DNA of 16,172 nucleotides from assembly GCA_000405605.1 (NCBI GenBank), contig ASPA01000049.1, positions 1-16,172 of the forward strand, read 5' to 3'. This stretch comes from Atribacteria bacterium SCGC AAA255-G05. GTDB lineage: Bacteria; Atribacterota; Phoenicimicrobiia; Phoenicimicrobiales; Phoenicimicrobiaceae. A program made the position numbers and the translations under genes. A model generated the notes under the pieces. That model made no database searches, had not been told where the DNA came from, and saw nothing but the letters and a program-made list of their open reading frames with translations. How positions within the stretch are numbered: the stretch's first letter is position 1; each line of letters begins with the position of its first letter. Shown one piece after another: positions 1-6,869 of this stretch.

Positions 1-143
1 ATTGGCTAATTGGAGAATCGGAGAATTGACTAATCGGTAAATTGATTAATTGGTAAATTGGCTAATTGGCCAATCGGGGAATTGATTAATTGGTAAATTG
101 GCTAATTGGCCAATCGGAGAATTGGTGAATTAATTAATCGGAG
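1..143. repeat. Degenerate 8-bp tandem array (AATYGGNN), array A
   Basis: From position 8 the sequence reads as consecutive 8-mers in exact phase: AATTGGAG, AATCGGAG, AATTGACT, AATCGGTA, AATTGATT, AATTGGTA, AATTGGCT, AATTGGCC, AATCGGGG and so on, up to AATCGGAG at 136-143. There are 17 full units plus a partial one at the window edge, so the array probably continues upstream. The first four to six bases are conserved (AATYGG) and the last two vary. A larger repeat is also visible: units 40-79 recur almost unchanged at 80-119. The array stops 8 bp before the start codon of the DUF2007 gene. Seen directly; function unknown. Confidence 0.9.
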
Positions 144-144
144 G
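140..144 (+). promoter_or_regulatory. Ribosome binding site formed by the last 8-bp repeat unit
   Basis: GGAGG lies 7 nt before a TTG start codon. Its first four bases belong to the final AATCGGAG unit of array A; the fifth G is the first base after the array. This site decides the choice of the TTG start, since no in-frame ATG lies near the N-terminus. Confidence 0.7.
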
Positions 145-151
145 ATTTATT

Positions 152-400
152 TTGTCTGAAAATACAGAAAAGAAAGACAACGACATAAAAATTGTTGAAC
201 TCTGTAGGGTTCCACGTGAAGATGAAGCCCTTGCTATTGAGAGTTTATTGGCAAGTTATAATATTAAATGTATCCTGCAATCGGACATCACCCGTTCGAT
301 TTATCCTTTTACCATAGATGGATTAGCTGAGGTAAGTATTTTAGTCTCTGATAGGGATCTTGAGAAAAGCAAAGAAATTATTAGTACTAATAAAAATTAA
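152..400 (+). CDS. DUF2007 family small protein (putative signal-transducing)
   Basis: An 82-residue protein that resembles the DUF2007 family: a short alpha/beta domain with the pattern 'EALAIESLLASYNIKC' at about residues 25-40, followed by a strand 'AEVSILVSDRDLEKSKEII' at about 59-77. In this family the domain resembles a PII/ACT-like fold and its function is not established. The start is TTG at 152, supported by GGAGG 7 nt upstream; the residues before the domain (about 1-12) are charged and probably disordered. It lies 32 bp before yjbQ on the same strand, so the two are probably co-transcribed. There are no catalytic motifs, signal peptide or membrane segment. Family assignment is fairly confident; role unknown. 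Confidence 0.72.
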   Translation: MSENTEKKDNDIKIVELCRVPREDEALAIESLLASYNIKCILQSDITRSIYPFTIDGLAEVSILVSDRDLEKSKEIISTNKN

Positions 401-432
401 TAAGAGGAGCACTCTGACTAAAAAGGAATTTT

Positions 433-831
433 ATGTTAAAAGAGATAACCATAAAAACTAATACTCAAACACAGATTTTAGATATAACCGCTCAAGCTCA
501 AAAGATTGTAGAAGAGAGCGGAATTACGGAAGGGCTATGTTGTGTTTTTATTCCTCATACTACTGCCGGAGTTACTATAAATGAAAATGCTGATCCCAGT
601 GTTAAGCAGGATATATTGATGGAATTAAACAAAGTAATCCCTTTTAGTGATAATTACAGTCATTTAGAAGGAAACTCCGCTGCTCATATCAAGGCGAGCA
701 TTTTCGGTTCTTCGGTAAATATACCTGTGAAAAATAATAATCTCCTTTTGGGAACCTGGCAGGGGATATGCTTTTGTGAATTTGATGGCCCCAGAACCAG
801 AAAATATTATGTGAAAATAATGCAAGATTAG
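433..831 (+). CDS. yjbQ: YjbQ / UPF0047 family protein
   Basis: A 132-residue protein, the normal length for the secondary thiamine-phosphate synthase-like (YjbQ/UPF0047) family. Conserved blocks are all present: 'IPHTTAGVTINENAD' (residues 40-54, His42), 'HLEGNSAAHIKAS' (77-89, His77 and His85) and 'GTWQGICFCEFDGPR' (107-121, Glu116). These polar residues cluster into the presumed metal or ligand site of the trimeric beta-sandwich. Some homologues show weak thiamine-phosphate synthase activity in vitro, but the physiological role is unclear. Start ATG with AAAGGA upstream. It follows the DUF2007 gene by 32 bp. Nothing suggests truncation. Confident for family, not for function. Confidence 0.88.
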   Translation: MLKEITIKTNTQTQILDITAQAQKIVEESGITEGLCCVFIPHTTAGVTINENADPSVKQDILMELNKVIPFSDNYSHLEGNSAAHIKASIFGSSVNIPVKNNNLLLGTWQGICFCEFDGPRTRKYYVKIMQD

Positions 832-846
832 CGTTTAGCGTACAGC

Positions 847-870
847 ATTTGGTTAGACAACTAACCAAAT
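847..870. repeat. Perfect 10-bp inverted repeat (hairpin)
   Basis: ATTTGGTTAG and its exact complement CTAACCAAAT are separated by a 4-nt loop ACAA, beginning 16 bp after the yjbQ stop. No T run follows, so it is a poor rho-independent terminator. It could still mark the 3' end of the transcript or be a small mobile palindrome. Confidence 0.7.
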
Positions 871-898
871 AAGTAATAAGTAATAAGTGATGAGTGAT
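871..898. repeat. 7-bp tandem repeat, four units
   Basis: AAGTAAT, AAGTAAT, AAGTGAT, GAGTGAT follow one another without gap directly after the hairpin at 847-870. Only four units, with decay towards the 3' side. Seen directly; no function inferred. Confidence 0.65.
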
Positions 899-936
899 AA
901 GTTTCAGGTTACAGGTTGCGAGTCCATAAAAAGTAA

Positions 937-964
937 GTAGGGGCGTATTGCCATACGTCCCTAC
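937..964. repeat. REP-like palindrome 1
   Basis: GTAGGGGCGTAT pairs with ATACGTCCCTAC across a TGCC loop, with one G-T mismatch in 12 bp. It is GC-rich compared with its surroundings. Imperfect palindromes of the GTAGGGGCG...CGCCCCTAC kind are common scattered repeats in many bacterial genomes, so this is probably one copy of a dispersed family. Confidence 0.65.
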
Positions 965-981
965 AAGGACTACAACAATTA

Positions 982-1063
982 TGTCATTGCGAGGGAGTGA
1001 AACGACCGAAGCAATCCCAACTCGAGATTGCCGCGCTATGATAAATTAGAGCTTGCAATGACA
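982..1063. repeat. REP-like palindromic element 2 (TGTCATTGCGAG type)
   Basis: The element begins TGTCATTGCGAGGGAGTGAA and ends GCTTGCAATGACA. The outer 9 bp (982-990 and 1055-1063) are exact inverted repeats, and internal GCAATCCC...GAGATTGC blocks (1011-1031) form a second stem. This is the widely scattered 'GTCATTGCGAG...GCAATC...GATTGC...GCAATGAC' repeat found between genes in many uncultured bacteria, probably a non-autonomous mobile palindrome. The 3' half is decayed (GCTATGATAAATTAGAGC where a GC stem is usual). Confidence 0.7.
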
Positions 1064-1110
1064 GAGGAAATAACAGTTTTATAACCGATTTCCTTTACTA
1101 ACGACTAACT

Positions 1111-1230
1111 AATTGGTAGATTGGCTAATAGGGGAATTGGTGAATTAACTAATCGGCCAATCGGTGAATTGGTGAATTGACTAATCGGTCAATTGGACAA
1201 TTGGTGAATCGGGGAATTGGTGAATTTCTC
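1111..1230. repeat. Degenerate 8-bp tandem array (AATYGGNN), array B
   Basis: Fifteen 8-mers in unbroken phase: AATTGGTA, GATTGGCT, AATAGGGG, AATTGGTG, AATTAACT, AATCGGCC, AATCGGTG, AATTGGTG, AATTGACT, AATCGGTC, AATTGGAC, AATTGGTG, AATCGGGG, AATTGGTG and a decayed AATTTCTC. Same family as array A. It ends 2 bp before the recD2 ribosome binding site (AAGGAG, 1233-1238), so the repeats probably lie in the 5' leader of the recD2 transcript. Confidence 0.9.
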
Positions 1231-1243
1231 CGAAGGAGAATAA

Positions 1244-3382
1244 ATGGAAACCATCCAGGGAACTATAGAGAAAATTGTATATCGAAACGAAGAGAATGGT
1301 TATGTGATAGCTAAGATAAGAGTGGATAAAAATGAAGAAAAGTTAACTACCGTTGTGGGGAAGATGGCTTCTATAAACATAGGTGAAACTTGCGAATTAA
1401 AAGGGGAATGGGTTAATAATCCCAAGTATGGCTGGCAATTTAGTTTTAGTGATTATCAATTAATTTTACCTACTTCTTTGCTTGGTTTAAAAAGATATTT
1501 AAGTTCCGGATTAATTAAAGGAGTTGGTCCGGCAACTGCCGATAGGATAGTAAAACAGTTTGGTGATAAAACTTTGGAAGTTCTGGAGAACGATCTCCAA
1601 AGACTAACTGAGGTGGAGGGTATTGCTGAAAAAAGAGTAGAGATGATCAGTAAATCCTGGGAAGAACATAAAGAAATTAAAAGAGTGATGATATTTTTAC
1701 AATCCTATCAGATTACTACCGGATATGCAGTTAAGATTTATAAAACATATGGGAATAAAGCTATTGAAAAATTAAAGGAAAACCCCTACAGATTAGTAGA
1801 TGATGTTTTTGGCATCGGGTTTAAAATTGCAGATAGGATTGCACAAAATTTGGGCGTAGAAGCTAACTCTCCAGCGCGAGTAAAAGCAGGAATTAAATAT
1901 ATTTTAAACGAATTGGCCAATCAGGGTCATTGTTATGGGGTTGTTACTGAAACAATTAAGTATGGAAGTGAATTATTAGAGGTCGAAGAATCATTAGTTG
2001 AAAAAGCTTTAAGTATTTTAAGAAATAACCGCGAGATTATAGTAGAAGAAGATAAAGTATGGTTACCTCTTTATTATTTTGCTGAGTTAGGTGTTGCTAA
2101 AAAATTAATTGAGCTATTAAAATTTCCTCAACAGTTAATCAATATAGATGTGCAAAAGAAGATAAAGTATTTGGAAAAAAAGCACCATTTATCTTTTGCT
2201 GAAGAGCAAAAAGATGCCATTAATAAAGTCCTTCTGAATCGGGTATTGGTATTAACGGGTGGTCCCGGAACGGGTAAAACTACTACTACCTTGGGTTTAA
2301 TTGAGCTTTTCGAGGAATTAAAGTTCAAAATAATGTTAGCAGCACCTACAGGCAGAGCGGCGAAAAAAATAAGTGAAACTACCGGCAGAGAGGCTAAAAC
2401 TATTCACAGGTTACTAGAGTACAGTCCCAAAAGAGGAACCTTTACTAAAAATTCTGAAAATCCCATTAAAACCGATGTAATAATTTTGGACGAGGTTTCC
2501 ATGATAGATATCCTGTTAATGAGCAGCCTTTTAAAAGCGGTTTCTCCTGGTACCATTTTAATTTTAATTGGTGATGTGGATCAGCTGCCTTCTGTTGGTC
2601 CGGGGAATGTCTTAAAAGATATTATCGATTCTGAAACTATTCCGGTGGTAAGATTAACCAGGATATTTAGACAGGACCAAAGTAGTCTAATCATTGTAAA
2701 TGCCCATCGAGTTAATGAGGGGAAATACCCTGTCCTTAAAGGAGAGAGAGAAAGAGATTTTTATTTTATAGAAAAAGAAGACCCCCAGGCTGCTGCTCAA
2801 GAAATAATTAATTTATGCACTGACCGCCTCCCCTCCAAATATAGAATAGACCCGGTAAGTGACATCCAGGTCCTTTCTCCTATGTATAAAGGAGAAGCGG
2901 GTGCGGATAATTTAAATTATAGTCTGAGAGAGGCATTAAACCCTAAAGGGAAACAGATAAAATATAGAAATCATTCTTTTAGGGTAAATGATAAGGCAAT
3001 GCAAATTAAAAATAATTACGATAAAGAAGTCTTTAATGGAGATATAGGGAGGATTAAGAACATAGATGCCGAGGAACATACTTTGGAGGTAGATTTTTAC
3101 GGCAAAAAAGTTCGATATGATTTTTCTGAATTAAATGAGTTGGTATTAGCCTATGCTATCACTGTTCATAAAAGTCAGGGGAGTGAATATCGGATAGTTA
3201 TTATTCCGGTAATGACTCAACATTATTTGCTTCTTCAAAGAAATTTATTATATACTGGAATTACCCGGGCAAAAGAAATGGTGATATTGGTCGGGACTAA
3301 AAAGGCCTTATGGATTGCCATTAAAAATAATAAAACCTTTCATAGAAACACTTCACTAAAAGAAAGATTAAAAAATAAGTAA
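1244..3382 (+). CDS. recD2: RecD2-type SF1B DNA helicase
   Basis: A 712-residue protein, close to the length of the Deinococcus RecD2. An N-terminal OB-like part (residues 1-75) and a helix-hairpin-helix region with 'IKGVGPATADRIV' (91-103), 'EVEGIAEKRV' (123-131) and 'VFGIGFKIADRIA' (188-200) precede the helicase core. The core has Walker A GGPGTGKT (339-346), 'PTGRAA' (368-373), Walker B 'ILDEVSMID' (414-422), 'GDVDQLPSVGPG' (443-454), 'LTRIFRQ' (471-477), 'VHKSQGSE' (641-648) and 'LLYTGITRAKE' (668-678). RecD2 enzymes are 5'-3' DNA helicases that act without RecBC in repair and replication-fork maintenance. ATG start with AAGGAG 5 nt upstream, directly after array B. apgM follows after 33 bp. 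All motifs are intact. Confidence 0.95.
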   Translation: METIQGTIEKIVYRNEENGYVIAKIRVDKNEEKLTTVVGKMASINIGETCELKGEWVNNPKYGWQFSFSDYQLILPTSLLGLKRYLSSGLIKGVGPATADRIVKQFGDKTLEVLENDLQRLTEVEGIAEKRVEMISKSWEEHKEIKRVMIFLQSYQITTGYAVKIYKTYGNKAIEKLKENPYRLVDDVFGIGFKIADRIAQNLGVEANSPARVKAGIKYILNELANQGHCYGVVTETIKYGSELLEVEESLVEKALSILRNNREIIVEEDKVWLPLYYFAELGVAKKLIELLKFPQQLINIDVQKKIKYLEKKHHLSFAEEQKDAINKVLLNRVLVLTGGPGTGKTTTTLGLIELFEELKFKIMLAAPTGRAAKKISETTGREAKTIHRLLEYSPKRGTFTKNSENPIKTDVIILDEVSMIDILLMSSLLKAVSPGTILILIGDVDQLPSVGPGNVLKDIIDSETIPVVRLTRIFRQDQSSLIIVNAHRVNEGKYPVLKGERERDFYFIEKEDPQAAAQEIINLCTDRLPSKYRIDPVSDIQVLSPMYKGEAGADNLNYSLREALNPKGKQIKYRNHSFRVNDKAMQIKNNYDKEVFNGDIGRIKNIDAEEHTLEVDFYGKKVRYDFSELNELVLAYAITVHKSQGSEYRIVIIPVMTQHYLLLQRNLLYTGITRAKEMVILVGTKKALWIAIKNNKTFHRNTSLKERLKNK

Positions 3383-3415
3383 AAACAATAAAAAGTTAGA
3401 CAAGGAGAAATAATT

Positions 3416-4624
3416 ATGGTAAATGAAGAAATTATGAAATCATTAGCTGTTAAGACCGAATCAAAGATTGTTCTTTTAGTTGCTGATGGGATTGGAGATT
3501 TACCTTCAGAGAATAATAAAACAGTATTGGAAAAAGCTTTTATTCCTAATCTGGATAAATTAGCTTCTAAATCTGCCTGCGGGTTAACCGATCCAATATC
3601 TTACGGCATTACTCCGGGGAGCGGTCCTGCTCATCTTTCTCTGTTTGGATATGACCCGATTAAGTATCAGATTGGAAGAGGAGTTTTAGAAGCCCTGGGT
3701 ATAGGAATGGAACTTACCTCCGATGATTTGGCCTGTCGCGGAAATTTTGCCACTATGGATAAAGAAGGAATAATAATTGACCGTCGGGCAGGAAGAATAG
3801 CTACAGAATTAAATGAGAAAATTTGTCGGATAATGCAGGATAAAATCAGCCAGATAAGGGGAGCTGAAATAATAATTAGGCCGGGTATGGAACATCGATT
3901 TGTAGTAGTGTTTAGAGGAAAAGGTTTGGAGGAAGGTCTTTCTGATGCTGATCCTCAAGTAGTGGGGCAAAAGTTAAAATATACCGAACCTTTAAGGCCG
4001 GAAGCAGACGAGGCCGCAAAAATAATAAATGAGTTTATAGATAAAGCTATCGAAGTATTAAGGGAACAATCTCCGGCAAATGCTGTTTTGTTGAGGGGAT
4101 TTGCTAAACATCCCGCTTTGCCTACCATGGGTGAATTATTTAAATTGTCTCCCGCTGCCATAGCTACTTATCCTATGTATAAGGGGTTGGCAAAGTTAGT
4201 GGGAATGGAAATATTGGAAGCCGGGGAAACAATAGAGAAAGAATTTAAGACATTAAAGGAAAATTATCAGAAATATGATTTCTTTTATCTTCACATAAAA
4301 AAGACTGATAGTTATGGAGAAGACGGAAACTTTAAAAAGAAGGTCGAAATAATTGAAGAGGTAGATAAATATATACCTGAATTGTTAATCTTAAAGCCGG
4401 ATGTCCTGGTAGTTACCGGTGACCATTCTACTCCGGCAATACTAAAGGGACATAGCTGGCACCCGAATCCCTTTATGTTGTTTTCTAAATATATCAGGGT
4501 AGATGAAGTGAAACAATTTAATGAAAGAGAATGTGTTAAGGGCGGACTGGGAAGATTTTCAGCAGTAGATGTCCTTCCTTTAATGTTGGCTAATGCTTTG
4601 AAATTACGGAAATTCGGAGCTTAA
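3416..4624 (+). CDS. apgM: 2,3-bisphosphoglycerate-independent phosphoglycerate mutase, archaeal type
   Basis: A 402-residue member of the ApgM branch of the alkaline phosphatase superfamily. It interconverts 3- and 2-phosphoglycerate in the cytoplasm without 2,3-bisphosphoglycerate. Metal and nucleophile motifs are visible: 'LVADGIGD' (21-28, Asp24), 'TPGSGPAHLSLFGYDP' (66-81, with Ser69 the likely phosphorylated serine), 'HIKKTDSYGEDG' (293-304), 'VTGDHSTP' (333-340) and 'GHSWHPNPF' (345-353). In many relatives the third block reads GHDG; here it is GEDG, which I believe is a known bacterial variant but cannot confirm. ATG with AAGGAG 8 nt upstream. It lies between recD2 and the comB stub in one run of plus-strand genes. 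Intact. Confidence 0.92.
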   Translation: MVNEEIMKSLAVKTESKIVLLVADGIGDLPSENNKTVLEKAFIPNLDKLASKSACGLTDPISYGITPGSGPAHLSLFGYDPIKYQIGRGVLEALGIGMELTSDDLACRGNFATMDKEGIIIDRRAGRIATELNEKICRIMQDKISQIRGAEIIIRPGMEHRFVVVFRGKGLEEGLSDADPQVVGQKLKYTEPLRPEADEAAKIINEFIDKAIEVLREQSPANAVLLRGFAKHPALPTMGELFKLSPAAIATYPMYKGLAKLVGMEILEAGETIEKEFKTLKENYQKYDFFYLHIKKTDSYGEDGNFKKKVEIIEEVDKYIPELLILKPDVLVVTGDHSTPAILKGHSWHPNPFMLFSKYIRVDEVKQFNERECVKGGLGRFSAVDVLPLMLANALKLRKFGA

Positions 4625-4647
4625 TTAGAAAGAAGATTAAAGGATAA

Positions 4648-4770
4648 ATGAATAAATTAGAGACTTTATTTATTCCGGAAGAGATAAGAAATATTGAATT
4701 ATCAGGCAAATTAGTTGTAGTAATTGATGTTTTAAGAGCTTCAAGTACTATAATGGTCTTCCTCCGATAA
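4648..4770 (+). pseudogene. comB: comB (2-phosphosulfolactate phosphatase family) 5' fragment, truncated by IS3 element
   Basis: The frame opens 23 bp after apgM with AAAGGA before the ATG. It encodes 35 codons that match the ComB N-terminus: 'LFIPEEI' (7-13), then 'GKLVVVIDVLRASSTI' (20-35), the family's opening strand with the Asp-Val-Leu-Arg-Ala signature. At position 4754 the sequence passes into the IS3 left end. Five foreign codons (M, V, F, L, R) and a TAA at 4768-4770 follow. Full ComB proteins are roughly 230-240 residues, so more than 80 percent is missing and is not found elsewhere in the window. In methanogens ComB removes phosphate from 2-phosphosulfolactate in coenzyme M synthesis; its bacterial role is less clear. 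Certainly non-functional here if the assembly is correct. Confidence 0.85.
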
Positions 4771-4788
4771 AACGGACAGTCAGTTAAG
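4754..4788. repeat. IS3 element left terminal inverted repeat
   Basis: Starts TGGTCTTCCTCCG and extends to CAGTTAAG. It pairs with 5979-6013 at 24 of 35 positions. The orfB stop codon (4784-4786) lies inside it. Confidence 0.8.
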
Positions 4789-5646
4789 CGACCATGGTCA
4801 TTTTTTCGTATTTCTCAGGGCTATTATACCCGATAGAAGAATGTAATCTTTCTCTATTGTAAAATATTTCTATGTATTCAAATATATCTCTTTTAGCTTC
4901 GATTCTCATTTCGTACTTTTTGAGATAAATCAGCTCTACCTTTAAAGTCCGGTAGAAGCTCTCCATCACCGCATTATCTAAAACAATTCCTTTTGCGACT
5001 CATCGAACATAAGATACCGTATCTTTTAAGTAAAACCTGATAACAGTAGCTGGCATATTGACTACCCCGGTCTGAATGTAGGAGTAAACCCCGGCCAGGT
5101 TTTCTCTGCTTAATAGCCATATTTAGTGCCTCAATGACTAAGTCTGGTGTGATCCGATTTTTCATAGACCACCCCACGATCTTGCGAGAATACAAGTCCA
5201 TAATGGTGGATAGGTAAAGCCAGCCTTCCTGGGTATAGATGTAGGTGATATCGGCCACCCAGAACTGATTGGGTTTATCTACCCTAAAGTTGCGATTTAA
5301 AGAGTTTGCTGCCACCGGAAGTGAGTGCTTAGAGTCGGTAGCTCGGTATTTCTTTTTGGCAATAGCATGAATTCCTGTTTCTCTCATTAATCTTTCCACC
5401 CGCTTTTTACTCATATGATAACCCTCTCGTAAAAGTGTCTGATGGATTCGAGGACTCCCATAGGTCCTGCGACTATTGTGGTATACGGCAACTATTTTTT
5501 GTTTTAGATTCATATCTTCTATCTTTCTGGTACTTTTAGGATATTTAATCCACTGGTAATACTAAAGACCGGGAAACCTTTAGAACCTGGCACATCTTCA
5601 CAACGCGAAATGCGGAGCGGTATTTTTTGATAAATTGATAGATCAT
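4784..5646 (-). pseudogene. IS3-family transposase OrfB (DDE), two frameshifts
   Basis: The start ATG (5646-5644) overlaps the orfA stop as ATGA. Reading frames patched together give about 286 residues, the usual OrfB length: 'YQFIKKYRSAFRVVKMCQVLKVSRS', HTH_21 region 'RRTYGSPRIHQTLLREG', then the rve integrase core with 'VADITYIYTQEGWLYL' (first Asp), 'LLHSDRGSQYAS' (second Asp), 'NAVMESFYRTLK' (catalytic Glu) and 'NRERLHSSIGYNSPEKYE'. One extra base near 5561-5567 breaks the frame after VSRS, and one extra A near 4982 breaks it between the second Asp and the Glu (CFR-stop instead of CxDNAVME). Otherwise the sequence is well conserved, so inactivation is probably recent. Open pieces are 4974-5513 and 4784-4969. 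Confidence 0.88.
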
Positions 5647-5945
5647 TTCACCTCCCGGCTGAAGATGGCCATAGTTTTTTTTAATATATCTCGCTCCTGT
5701 TTGACATCATAAAGCTCTTTTTTTAGCCTTCTGATCTCCTCTTCTTGTGGAGCGAGCCTTTGCTTCCCATTTCCGGGGAAGGCTAGTTCTCCCTTTTTGC
5801 CATATTGGGCACGCCATCTCCTTAGATTACTATGGGCTATCCCCAGGTCATAGGCTACTTCTTCTACCGTCTTTTCTGATGTCATGCTATGCCCGACTGC
5901 ATTTTTCTTAAATTCTTCACTATATGCCCTTCGACTTCTTTCCAT
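5643..5945 (-). CDS. IS3-family transposase OrfA (helix-turn-helix subunit)
   Basis: A 100-residue protein with the HTH_Tnp_1 layout: 'YSEEFKKNAV' (8-17), helix-turn-helix 'TVEEVAYDLGIAHSNLRRWRAQYG' spread over about 26-49, then a leucine-zipper coiled coil 'EEEIRRLKKELYDVKQERDILKK' at about 68-90. OrfA binds the IS ends and, by programmed -1 frameshifting with orfB, forms the OrfAB transposase. An eight-A run on the coding strand (complement of 5675-5682) in the codons for 'ILKKT' is the likely slippage site. Unlike orfB it is intact, but alone it would act at most as a DNA-binding regulator. Confidence 0.88.
   Translation of the reverse strand: MERSRRAYSEEFKKNAVGHSMTSEKTVEEVAYDLGIAHSNLRRWRAQYGKKGELAFPGNGKQRLAPQEEEIRRLKKELYDVKQERDILKKTMAIFSREVK
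5675..5682 (-). promoter_or_regulatory. Probable programmed -1 frameshift (slippery A8) site of the IS3 element
   Basis: Eight A residues on the coding strand near the end of orfA. Shifting back one base here moves translation into the orfB frame (reading ...KKNYGHLQPGGEMIYQF). IS3-family elements normally use an A-rich slippery site at this place. The downstream frameshifts in orfB now make it useless for producing an active OrfAB. Confidence 0.6.
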
Positions 5946-5978
5946 ATCTTCTGAACCGCCAATTATTTAATTATAGCT

Positions 5979-6013
5979 CTTAACTTGGTGTCCAGTAAAG
6001 CGGGGGAAGTTCA
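5979..6013. repeat. IS3 element right terminal inverted repeat
   Basis: Read on the minus strand it starts TGAACTTCCCCCG and ends AGTTAAGA. It is the imperfect partner of 4754-4788. It interrupts the older transposase frame, which reads ...LYSWI up to this point. Confidence 0.8.
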
Positions 6014-6828
6014 ATCCAACTATAGAGTCTTTCAATCTTACCCTTGACCTGCGGAGAAAGCGCATAGGTTACCTTTACCCTGCAGTCCTCCAAAACCTGT
6101 TTCCATTGCGGATTAGCCTCATCGGTAAGCTGGTAATAGTTTCGCCAGAAGGAATCTCTATCTTGTACAAACCTAAAGATGGAATGGCTATCTACATAAT
6201 AGGCCAGAGGGAATCCATATTTTAATAGAACATCCTCTAATATGTTCCCAGGTAGTTTCTCTTTCTACTAAGCAAGCATATAGGATTAACCTACTGTAAT
6301 CATCTATTGAGGTAATCGGATACCATTTTCTCTCAGCATAAGGGAAAAACTGGTGATGAGAAGAATCATGTTGAATCAGTTCCCCCGGGTAGTTAGTTAT
6401 TACTTCTTAATTATTGGCTTTTCTCTTTGGCCTTAAAAAATAAAAATTATTTTTCTTAGCCCGGTCGATGATGGTAGGTAGAGATACCTTCTGGCTATAT
6501 TTTTGTTCTAAAAGATCTTTGATATAGCTGTAGTTATACCACTTAATCGGTATATCTTTATTCTTGATTAAATCTTTTTCTATCTTTAGTTCTTTTATAA
6601 TATTTGCTTCAATTTCTCGGTTGATTCTGAAATTACTGCTGTTCCTTTCATACTGGATAGAAAGGCTATCCGGATCTTTACGATATTTTGCTAGTAATTC
6701 AAAGAATCTACTTCTTTTAATTCTAAGCATTTGTAAGATATAACTAATCTTGATTTTTTATCCAGATAACTTTTTAAAAGTGATTTAACCTGATTATCAG
6801 TAAAGATTTTATGTAGTTGTTTGGACAT
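6014..6828 (-). pseudogene. Decayed DDE transposase (IS1202/IS481-like), truncated by the IS3 element
   Basis: Read on the minus strand from ATG at 6828 ('MSKQLHKIFTDNQVKSLLKSYLDKKSRL'), the frame shifts near 6733 into 'LRIKRSRFFELLAKYRKDPDSL' (open piece 6407-6730) and on to 'FYFLRPKRKANN'. An in-frame TAA follows at 6407-6409, after which homology continues: 'GELIQHDSSHHQF' (first Asp), 'YPITSIDDYSRLILYA'. A second frameshift comes after 'TTWEHI', then 'GFPLAYYVDSHSIFRF' (second Asp) and 'SPQVKGKIERLYSWI' (Glu). This is an rve-type DDE domain preceded by an HTH, as in IS1202-like (ISNCY) or IS481-like elements. It is cut at 6013 by the IS3 right end, losing its C-terminus. At least two frameshifts and one stop show it is long dead. 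Confidence 0.75.
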
Positions 6829-6869
6829 AATTTAGAACCTCTTTTCTCTTTAGGGTTTAGTTCTAAATT
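6829..6869. repeat. 10-bp perfect inverted repeat ahead of the dead transposase
   Basis: AATTTAGAAC (6829-6838) and GTTCTAAATT (6860-6869) are exact complements separated by 21 bp. They lie immediately upstream of the ATG of the decayed transposase. This may be the operator or part of the subterminal end of that old element. The true element boundary could not be found. Confidence 0.55.

Larger units (their letters stand above)
4754..6013 (-). mobile_element. IS3-family insertion sequence, 1260 bp, transposase broken
   Basis: Bounded by TG...CA ends with imperfect terminal inverted repeats (4754-4788 and the complement of 5979-6013; 24 of 35 positions match, including CTTCC, GGACA and AGTTAAG). 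It carries orfA (5643-5945) and overlapping orfB (5646-4784) on the minus strand, the standard IS3 layout, and 1.26 kb is within the normal IS3 size range. The left flank is comB (...ACTATAA) and the right flank is another transposase remnant (ATCCAAC...). The bases next to the two ends do not form a direct repeat, so the flanks are no longer the original target. Two frameshifts in orfB make it non-autonomous. Confidence 0.88.

Noticed and set aside
1..151. Array A considered as a CRISPR array
   Set aside because: The period is 8 bp with no unique spacers; it is a short degenerate tandem repeat.
847..870. Hairpin after yjbQ considered as a rho-independent terminator
   Set aside because: No T run follows on either strand; kept only as an inverted repeat.
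982..1063. Palindromic element considered as a tRNA or other structured RNA gene
   Set aside because: No cloverleaf or anticodon pattern; outer inverted repeat and known scattered sequence type fit a REP-like repeat.
2128..2328. Minus-strand 66-residue open frame inside recD2
   Set aside because: Antisense to the Walker A region of an intact helicase gene; no ribosome binding site and no recognisable protein.
3955..4161. Minus-strand 68-residue open frame inside apgM
   Set aside because: Shadow of the well-conserved apgM frame.
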